A model generated the notes under the pieces. It saw only the letters and a list, made by a program, of their open reading frames with translations, did not search any database and was not told the DNA's origin. A program made the translations under genes and the position numbers. A stretch of 5,292 nucleotides of DNA from Candidatus Omnitrophota bacterium (lineage in GTDB: Bacteria > Omnitrophota > Gorgyraeia > Gygaellales > Profunditerraquicolaceae): contig JAQTVG010000088.1 of assembly GCA_028706895.1 (NCBI GenBank), forward strand, positions 1-5,292. Reading direction: 5' to 3'. Below are positions 1-4,443 of this stretch, one piece after another. The first letter of the stretch is position 1; each line of letters starts with the position of its first letter.

Positions 1-720
1 TGCCGGGGTAAAAGGAGTATCGGTCGAACCCCATGCTTTTTTTGCCTTATTCAAGCTAAGATAATATTTCGGGCTTTTAGATTCTTCTATCAATTTCCAC
101 GCCTTAGGGCTTACTGAAATAAACCCGAGGCCCGGAGGCAGCATCAATCCTTTTTGCGAGCCGGAAACTACTATGTCGCAGTTCCAGGCATCAGTTTGTA
201 AATCAATCGCCCCTAATCCGCTTATGGCATCTACCACCAATACGGCGCTTGTATCTTTTACTACTCTGCCTATAGCAGCAATATCATTAACCACGCCGGT
301 AGAAGTTTCGCATAGCGTAGTAAAAACTGCTTTTATCTTAGGGTTGGCTTTAAGCCTCTTTCCAATTTCATCCGGCGAGACCGCCTTGCCCCACTCTACA
401 TCAATAATTTCAGGAGTAATACCGTAAGTTTTACAAAGCTCGGTCCAGCGCTCTCCGAATTTACCGCCTTGGATAACCATGGCTGTATCCCCCGGCGACA
501 ATAAATTCACGACTGCCGCTTCCATTGCGCCGGTACCGGAAGAAGCTAATATAAAGACATCATTGCTAGTTTGATAAACATATTTCAACCCTTCGCCGGC
601 TTCTTTTAATATTGCCTGGAATTGCGGTGTGCGGTGATGAAAGATAGGCCGCGCCATTGCTTCCAAAACCTGCGGCGGTAAAGGCGTTGGCCCAGGAGTT
701 AACAGATAGTTCTTTCTCAT
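1..720 (-). CDS. Class V PLP-dependent aminotransferase (alanine/serine-glyoxylate aminotransferase family), C-terminus missing
   Basis: The gene starts at ATG 718-720 and stays open for 240 codons to the left edge, so the stop and roughly the last third of the protein are outside the window. It begins MRKNYLLTPGPTPLPPQVLE, the typical opening of the alanine-glyoxylate/serine-glyoxylate class V family. Visible landmarks are the phosphate-binding SSGTGAMEA at residues 60-68, VVDAISGLG at 162-170 with Asp164 placed to contact the PLP pyridine nitrogen, and SGSQKGLMLPPG at 186-197 with Lys190 as the Schiff-base lysine. These enzymes move an amino group between alanine, serine or phosphoserine-like donors and a 2-oxo acid in the cytosol. 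The exact substrate cannot be read from sequence; a serine-biosynthesis role is plausible but inferred. The start is supported by an AAGGAGA ribosome site. It lies 28 nt after clpP, so it is probably co-transcribed. Confidence 0.9.
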   Translation of the reverse strand, partial: MRKNYLLTPGPTPLPPQVLEAMARPIFHHRTPQFQAILKEAGEGLKYVYQTSNDVFILASSGTGAMEAAVVNLLSPGDTAMVIQGGKFGERWTELCKTYGITPEIIDVEWGKAVSPDEIGKRLKANPKIKAVFTTLCETSTGVVNDIAAIGRVVKDTSAVLVVDAISGLGAIDLQTDAWNCDIVVSGSQKGLMLPPGLGFISVSPKAWKLIEESKSPKYYLSLNKAKKAWGSTDTPFTPA

Positions 721-726
721 ATGAAG

Positions 727-733
727 TCTCCTT
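727..733 (-). promoter_or_regulatory. Ribosome binding site of the aminotransferase gene
   Basis: On the minus strand the sequence AAGGAGA lies 6 nt before the ATG at 718-720. It is the strongest Shine-Dalgarno match in the window and fixes the start. It fills most of the 28-nt gap after clpP, leaving no room there for a separate promoter or a terminator hairpin. Confidence 0.75.
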
Positions 734-748
734 GTAGTTTAATAAAAG

Positions 749-1372
749 TTATTTTTTCTTCGTGTTAATCACTTCATCCACCAAGCCATAATCCTTTGCT
801 TCATCGGCGGACATAAAATAATCGCGGTCCGTATCTTTTTGTATCTTATCTAACGGCTGCTTTGTATTCTGGGCGAGTATTTCATTTATCCGGTCGCGCA
901 TTTTCAGGATTTCTTTGGCGTGCCGTGAAATATCTTCCGCTGTCCCCTGGTAACCTCCCCAGGGCTGATGAATCATTATACGCGAATTCGGCAGGGCAAA
1001 ACGCTTGCCTTTTGTGCCGGCGCATAAAAGTAACGCCCCCATGCTGCTTGCCTGGCCCACGCAATAGGTCGCCACATCAGGCTTTACAAACTGCAGGGTA
1101 TCATATATGGCAAGTCCGGCAGTTACCGAGCCGCCCGGAGAATTGATATAGACATTTATGTCTTTATTCACATCTTCCATCTGTAAAAATAATAGCTGCG
1201 CGATAATTAAATTCGCTATATTGTCATCAATGGCCGTGCCGACAAAAATAATACGGTCTTTAAGCAGGCGCGAATAAATATCATAAGCCCTTTCATAGCC
1301 TCTTGACGTCTGCTCAATAACCATAGGTACCAATACCTGGCCTTTTGTGCCCATATTATCTTTTTTGTCCAT
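749..1372 (-). CDS. clpP: ATP-dependent Clp protease proteolytic subunit ClpP
   Basis: This 207-residue protein has the usual ClpP length. It forms the double-heptamer serine protease chamber that degrades proteins unfolded by a ClpX- or ClpA/C-type ATPase. Motifs in order: VPMVIEQTSRG (15-25, N-terminal strand and axial loop), YINSPGG (75-81), GQASSMGA (106-113) with nucleophile Ser110, MIHQPWGGYQG (133-143) with His135, and RDYFMSADEA (183-192) with Asp184. The spacings 110-135-184 match the 97-122-171 triad of mature E. coli ClpP, so the protein should be active. About 12 residues precede the segment matching the mature E. coli N-terminus, consistent with a short propeptide. Start M1 is favoured over M7 because GGAGGT lies just upstream. 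One extra residue (Tyr26) is present in the axial loop. clpP follows tig by 14 nt, a classic pairing, but the gene after it is not clpX. Confidence 0.97.
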   Translation of the reverse strand: MDKKDNMGTKGQVLVPMVIEQTSRGYERAYDIYSRLLKDRIIFVGTAIDDNIANLIIAQLLFLQMEDVNKDINVYINSPGGSVTAGLAIYDTLQFVKPDVATYCVGQASSMGALLLCAGTKGKRFALPNSRIMIHQPWGGYQGTAEDISRHAKEILKMRDRINEILAQNTKQPLDKIQKDTDRDYFMSADEAKDYGLVDEVINTKKK

Positions 1373-1376
1373 CCTT

Positions 1377-1382
1377 ACCTCC
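1377..1382 (-). promoter_or_regulatory. Ribosome binding site of clpP
   Basis: On the minus strand GGAGGT lies 4 nt before the clpP ATG at 1370-1372, inside the 14-nt gap after tig. The in-frame Met7 codon would be about 22 nt from this site, so the site decides for the first ATG. Confidence 0.65.
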
Positions 1383-1386
1383 GGTT

Positions 1387-2268
1387 TTAACTGCTGGCTT
1401 CAACCCAATTTGCCTCTTTTAACAAAAACTCCATAACTTTACGAGGCATATGGTCATCTATGGGGATATTTTCTTTTTTAGCAATCGCTGACAAAACCAG
1501 GTAAACCTTAACCTGGGTTTTAGCTTCAGGCTCTAACTGCTGAACCAGTGTTTTTTCCTGCTCTTCTATTTTCTCGCGGGGTACACCCTTTAACGCCAAA
1601 TCGAGCTTTGCCTGCCTTGCCATATCCTGCAATTGCCGGTTAACAAGGGACTGCGGCAACTTAAAATCAAGGCCTTCCGTAATCTGGTCTATGATTTTCT
1701 TTTCTATCTTCTGCCTTTGCAAATTTTCTTCCTGGAGGTAAGCCTGTTTTTCTATTATTTTTTCTAATTCAGCGATATTCGGATAACCGAGGCACTTGGC
1801 AAGGTTATCATCCGCAGCATCTAATTTCCTTGATTCTTTCAGGGAATCAATGTTGCGCTTTATGGCATCCGCGCTAACCTCAATTTTTTTATATTCTACC
1901 TTAATGCCTTTATAATTCTTGACCGCGACCTCGGGGCTGATTTCTACCTCGGCCTTGAACGAAAGGGTGTTCCTGTCCAGCTTTACATCGGATATGTTCG
2001 GCAACTCTATAACATCCAGCCCTTCCTTGTCAATCGCCTGATTATATAAGTCCGGAATTAACTCTTTCATTACGAGTTCATGCGCGTGCGAAGAATATTT
2101 TTTTTCAAGGATATCGCGCGGGGCGTGGCCGGGCCTAAAACCCGGGATTTTTGCCTCTTTTGAAATCTGGCCAAAAACTTCTTCAAATTTATTCTTAATT
2201 ATATCTCCGGTTACTTCAATGCTGATTTCCCTTTTGTTGCTGTCTAATTTTTTAACTTCCGTCTTCAT
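1387..2268 (-). CDS. tig: Short trigger factor lacking the PPIase domain
   Basis: The product is a ribosome-associated chaperone that shields nascent chains at the exit tunnel. Residues 1-115 form a normal N-terminal domain, with the ribosome-docking motif GFRPGHAP at 43-50 (E. coli GFRKGKVP) followed by RDILEKKY. Residues 117-148 resemble the linker that normally leads into the PPIase domain (GIKVEYKKIEVSADAIKRNI). The FKBP-type domain, about 100 residues in E. coli, is absent: from about residue 150 the protein goes straight into the helical C-terminal chaperone domain (IAELEKIIEKQ, then LPQSLVNRQLQDMARQA at 204-220). The C-terminus is also short: ENIPIDD (266-272) is followed within a few residues by the terminal helix VMEFLLKEANW. 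Total length is 293 against about 430 residues. The reading frame is intact, so these are in-frame losses rather than decay. It is flanked by lptB (11 nt) and clpP (14 nt). Confidence 0.9.
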   Translation of the reverse strand: MKTEVKKLDSNKREISIEVTGDIIKNKFEEVFGQISKEAKIPGFRPGHAPRDILEKKYSSHAHELVMKELIPDLYNQAIDKEGLDVIELPNISDVKLDRNTLSFKAEVEISPEVAVKNYKGIKVEYKKIEVSADAIKRNIDSLKESRKLDAADDNLAKCLGYPNIAELEKIIEKQAYLQEENLQRQKIEKKIIDQITEGLDFKLPQSLVNRQLQDMARQAKLDLALKGVPREKIEEQEKTLVQQLEPEAKTQVKVYLVLSAIAKKENIPIDDHMPRKVMEFLLKEANWVEASS

Positions 2269-2270
2269 CT

Positions 2271-2278
2271 CTTCCTTT
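2271..2278 (-). promoter_or_regulatory. Ribosome binding site of tig
   Basis: On the minus strand AAAGGAAG lies just after the lptB stop codon (2280-2282) and 2 nt before the tig ATG at 2266-2268. The core AGGA is 4 nt from the ATG. The very short gap suggests translation of tig from the same message as lptB. Confidence 0.55.
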
Positions 2279-2279
2279 C

Positions 2280-3002
2280 TTACATTTTGAACTTTTCGCC
2301 CAAATATATTTCTCTTGCTTTCGGATTATCAATGAGGTCCTGGGCTGTTCCTGAAATAAGGATCCTTCCGTCTGCTATCAGGTAAGCCCTGTCTGTTATA
2401 GAGAGCGTTTCCCTGACATTATGGTCGGTAAGCAAAATACCCAGGCCTTTGTCCCTTAATTCTTTAATAATCTCCTGCGCTTCATTGACTACTATAGGGT
2501 CAATACCGGAAAATGGCTCGTCTAAAAGTATAAATGAAGGGTTCGTGACGAGCGCGCGGGTAATCTCAAGGCGCCTTCTTTCGCCGCCTGACAAAGTATA
2601 TGCCCTGCTTTTAGCCAGCTTTGCAATATTTAATTCTTCAAGCAGGCTCTCCAATCTATGTCTTCTCTCCATTTTGCCGATAGGCAGCGTCTCTAAGATA
2701 GCCATAATATTTTCCTCAACGGTCAGTTTCCTGAAAATAGACGGCTCCTGCGACAGGTATCCTATGCCGAAACGCGCGCGCGCATGTATGGGTAAAGCCG
2801 TAATATTATAATTATCAAATATAATAGACCCTGCGTTAGGCGGGATAACGCCGACCACCATATAAAATGTCGTGGTCTTGCCCGCGCCGTTAGGACCCAA
2901 GAGCCCCACTATCTCTCCGCGCTTGACAGAAATATCAACACCCTTTACGACCTGCCTGCCGTCGTAAGCCTTCGATAAACCTTTAATTTCCAAGAGATGC
3001 AT
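2280..3002 (-). CDS. lptB: LPS export ABC transporter ATP-binding protein LptB
   Basis: LptB is the cytoplasmic ATPase that, as a dimer bound to LptF and LptG, powers extraction of LPS from the inner membrane and its passage to LptC and LptA. The protein is 240 residues, the family's usual size. ABC motifs are complete: Walker A GPNGAGKTT (36-44, Lys42), Q-loop Gln85, signature LSGGE (138-142), Walker B FILLDEP (157-163, with catalytic Glu162), D-loop SGID (165-168) and switch His194. SIFRKLTVEENI (88-99) matches the LptB groove that contacts the LptF/LptG coupling helices, including Phe90 and Arg91 at the E. coli positions. This separates it from the related branched-chain amino acid ATPase LivF. 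Its start overlaps the end of the upstream lptC/lptA-like gene by 20 nt, so translation is probably coupled. LptF and LptG are not in the window. Confidence 0.97.
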   Translation of the reverse strand: MHLLEIKGLSKAYDGRQVVKGVDISVKRGEIVGLLGPNGAGKTTTFYMVVGVIPPNAGSIIFDNYNITALPIHARARFGIGYLSQEPSIFRKLTVEENIMAILETLPIGKMERRHRLESLLEELNIAKLAKSRAYTLSGGERRRLEITRALVTNPSFILLDEPFSGIDPIVVNEAQEIIKELRDKGLGILLTDHNVRETLSITDRAYLIADGRILISGTAQDLIDNPKAREIYLGEKFKM

Positions 3003-3912
3003 CCAGGCCCTCCCCTGAATATAAAATCAATTTTGGTTTTCCGGAAAGAATAATCTTTTTATTCACCGCGTCATAAGTTGCTTCGTCGCTGTAAGAAACA
3101 TTCTCTCCCCTCGTGATTTTAACATTTATCCGCGCCACAATCTTGTCTATTTTGCTTGCTCCGCCGGCACCCATAATGCTGCCCATGCCCGCAGAATCGG
3201 CATCTTTTTCTTTCTTTTTTTCCGGGGCAGCTTTACCTGTGCCCCCGAAATAAACATCCATTATATCGCTTTCAATTAAAGCGTCCTGCGTATCCACTTT
3301 TACGTTCTTATTAAAAGTAGCCACATTCTTTTGGTAATCTATCTGAAGCGCCCCATCGCAGGTAATCACTATCTTTTTTTTGACGCTCGGCTCTTTGCCG
3401 TTTTCGGCCGGCGTGGGGTTAATGTTTACCGTAACGTCTTTTTCAAGGCTTACTTTTTTCAGGCCCGGCTCTCCATAAACGCCGCTGGCCGTAGTAACCA
3501 TGTTCCCTTTTTCTATATTAACTATGTCTTTGGAAGTAACAAGCTGATTTTTCCTGTCCCAATCCAAAGATTTCGTGGTTAACTTGGCTCCCGAAGAAGT
3601 GGTGATTACGACATTCTCCTGGAGGTGTATCTTGCTCTGCGCCTTATCAAAATCGCCGTTATCAGCGGTAAGCTTGATATCCTCATCCTTGCCATAGAGG
3701 TTGCCGACCACGCTCTTAAGCTTTACCACATCCGAAAATATGTCCGCGGATTTTCCAGAGAGGTCCCAGCTCTTCTTGCCTTTTTCCCCGAAGCTGGATA
3801 AAGAAAAATCCTGAATCTGCTGGTCCGATTCCTGCAGCTTCTCTTCTTCGGCAAAAGCGCCTGATGTTAGCAACAAAAAGGCCAAAAATGTTAAAAAAGT
3901 TTTAAGAATCAT
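2983..3912 (-). CDS. lptC: Exported LPS-transport protein, LptC-like plus LptA/OstA-like units in one chain
   Basis: The protein has 309 residues. Residues 1-21 form a signal peptide with a hydrophobic core and a likely signal peptidase I site at GAFA|EEE; there is no lipobox cysteine. Residues about 45-165 follow the LptC pattern of short beta-strand repeats: SWDLSGKSADIFSD, LTADNGDFDKAQSKIHLQENV (82-101), LTTKSLDWDRKNQLVTSKD (111-129) and GNMVTTASG. Residues about 178-297 read as an LptA/OstA unit: IVITCDGALQIDYQKNVATF (181-200), NKNVKVDTQDALIESDIMDVY (201-221), then VKITRGENVSYSDEATYDAVN and IILSGKPKL (287-295). LptC hands LPS to LptA, which bridges the periplasm to LptD. A charged, Gly/Ala-rich insert occupies residues 222-254. 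Neighbours kdsC and lptB fit the role: proteobacteria have separate lptC and lptA genes in this slot. The fusion reading rests on pattern recognition, and a single extended OstA-type protein is the alternative. The gene overlaps kdsC by 11 nt. Confidence 0.85.
   Translation of the reverse strand: MILKTFLTFLAFLLLTSGAFAEEEKLQESDQQIQDFSLSSFGEKGKKSWDLSGKSADIFSDVVKLKSVVGNLYGKDEDIKLTADNGDFDKAQSKIHLQENVVITTSSGAKLTTKSLDWDRKNQLVTSKDIVNIEKGNMVTTASGVYGEPGLKKVSLEKDVTVNINPTPAENGKEPSVKKKIVITCDGALQIDYQKNVATFNKNVKVDTQDALIESDIMDVYFGGTGKAAPEKKKEKDADSAGMGSIMGAGGASKIDKIVARINVKITRGENVSYSDEATYDAVNKKIILSGKPKLILYSGEGLDASLGN
3008..3015 (-). promoter_or_regulatory. Ribosome binding site of lptB inside the upstream gene
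   Basis: On the minus strand GGGGAGGG lies 5 nt before the lptB ATG at 3000-3002. It sits within the last codons of the upstream exported-protein gene, consistent with translational coupling across the 20-nt overlap. Confidence 0.55.
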
Positions 3913-4441
3913 AAGACCTTACGGTCTCTTCCCATCTATTTTGCGCCTTAAGGATTAATTCCGCTACTTCCCGCACAGCACCCCTCCCGCCGAGTTTTAA
4001 TGTAACGTAAGACGCCGCCTGTTTTATCTCGGGGGCGGCATTAAATACTGCTATAGGAAGGCCCACCCTTCTCATCAGGCATAAATCCACCAAATCATCC
4101 CCCACGAAACATATTTCTTCGGTATTGATTTTATATTTCTTTAAGATTTTTTCCAGGGCAGTTGTTTTAGGCGAAACATCTTCAAAGACCGCTTCAACCC
4201 GCATATCGCGGCTGCGCGGCTTTATCGCGCGCGAGCCCTTGGCGGTAATCAATATTGTTTTTATCCCTGCTTTTTTCAAGGCATAAACGCCCATGCCGTC
4301 ATGCACGTCAAAAAATTTCATATCGCGGCCGGCGGAATCATAGATTATCCTGCCGTCGGTCAAAACCCCATCTACGTCAAGAAGCAGCATTTTAATCTTC
4401 CTGGCCTTCTCTATTAATTCAGCTTTAATATCCGTTAACAT
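3902..4441 (-). CDS. kdsC: 3-deoxy-D-manno-octulosonate 8-phosphate phosphatase KdsC
   Basis: KdsC is a HAD-superfamily phosphatase that removes phosphate from Kdo-8-phosphate to release Kdo for LPS core assembly in the cytosol. The 179-residue length fits this small, cap-less, tetrameric family. HAD motif I is LLLDVDGVLTDG (19-30) with nucleophile Asp22 and acid/base Asp24. FFDVHDGMGVYALKKAGI (43-60) is typical of KdsC. Motif II has Thr66 in LITAKGS, where most family members read TGRxS. Motif III is probably Lys92 (SPK), and motif IV is GDDLVD (114-119) with metal-binding Asp115/Asp116. The C-terminal GGRGAVREV (151-159) is a KdsC hallmark. The start at 4439-4441 shares one base with the kdsD stop (TAATG) and leaves the expected N-terminal helix. 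A second in-frame ATG at 4388-4390 has a better ribosome site but would remove that helix. Confidence 0.95.
   Translation of the reverse strand: MLTDIKAELIEKARKIKMLLLDVDGVLTDGRIIYDSAGRDMKFFDVHDGMGVYALKKAGIKTILITAKGSRAIKPRSRDMRVEAVFEDVSPKTTALEKILKKYKINTEEICFVGDDLVDLCLMRRVGLPIAVFNAAPEIKQAASYVTLKLGGRGAVREVAELILKAQNRWEETVRSYDS
3914..3927 (-). promoter_or_regulatory. GNRA-capped hairpin over the ribosome site of the lptC/lptA-like gene
   Basis: In the transcript the sequence AGACC-GUAA-GGUCU forms a perfect 5-bp stem with a GUAA (GNRA-type) tetraloop, ending one nucleotide before the AUG at 3910-3912. The only Shine-Dalgarno-like bases (AAGG, 3917-3920) lie partly in the loop and partly in the stem. 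The hairpin also encodes the last residues of KdsC (TVRS). It could hide the start until a ribosome finishing kdsC, whose stop lies at 3902-3904, opens it. The structure is visible in the sequence; the regulatory role is inferred. Confidence 0.35.
4397..4402 (-). promoter_or_regulatory. Possible internal ribosome site in kdsC
   Basis: On the minus strand AGGAAG lies 6 nt before an in-frame ATG (4388-4390, codon 18 of kdsC), which would give a product starting MLLLDVDG directly at the catalytic motif. The upstream start has no clear Shine-Dalgarno but is coupled to the kdsD stop, and its 17 extra residues are usual for the family. I therefore kept the longer form and list this site as the competing start. 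Confidence 0.3.
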
Positions 4442-4443
4442 TA
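4439..4443 (-). promoter_or_regulatory. TAATG stop-start junction coupling kdsD and kdsC
   Basis: The kdsD stop TAA (4441-4443) and the kdsC start ATG (4439-4441) share one base on the minus strand. With only a weak G-rich stretch (GGGCGGGG) about 10 nt upstream, kdsC is probably translated by ribosomes re-initiating after kdsD. This would tie together the amounts of two enzymes of the same pathway. Confidence 0.5.

Noticed and set aside
173..427. Plus-strand open frame of 84 codons with hydrophobic stretches
   Set aside because: It lies wholly antisense to the well-supported class V aminotransferase, and its product has no recognisable domain.
721..748. Possible terminator between clpP and the aminotransferase gene
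   Set aside because: The 28-nt gap holds a ribosome site but no GC-rich stem followed by a T-run.
862..1146. Plus-strand open frame of 94 codons and a second minus-strand frame at 882-1064
   Set aside because: Both are shadows of clpP, whose conserved catalytic motifs occupy the same bases in another frame.
2805..2810. TATAAT on the minus strand within lptB
   Set aside because: It lies in an AT-rich coding stretch with no -35 match at about 17 nt, and it is over 500 nt from the next gene start.
2449..2811. Plus-strand open frame of 120 codons
   Set aside because: It is antisense to the Walker B, signature and Q-loop region of lptB. The Ser/Leu-rich product is what reverse reading of such a gene gives.
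3331..3582. Plus-strand open frame of 83 codons
   Set aside because: It is antisense to the lptC/lptA-like gene, with no ribosome site or domain to support it.
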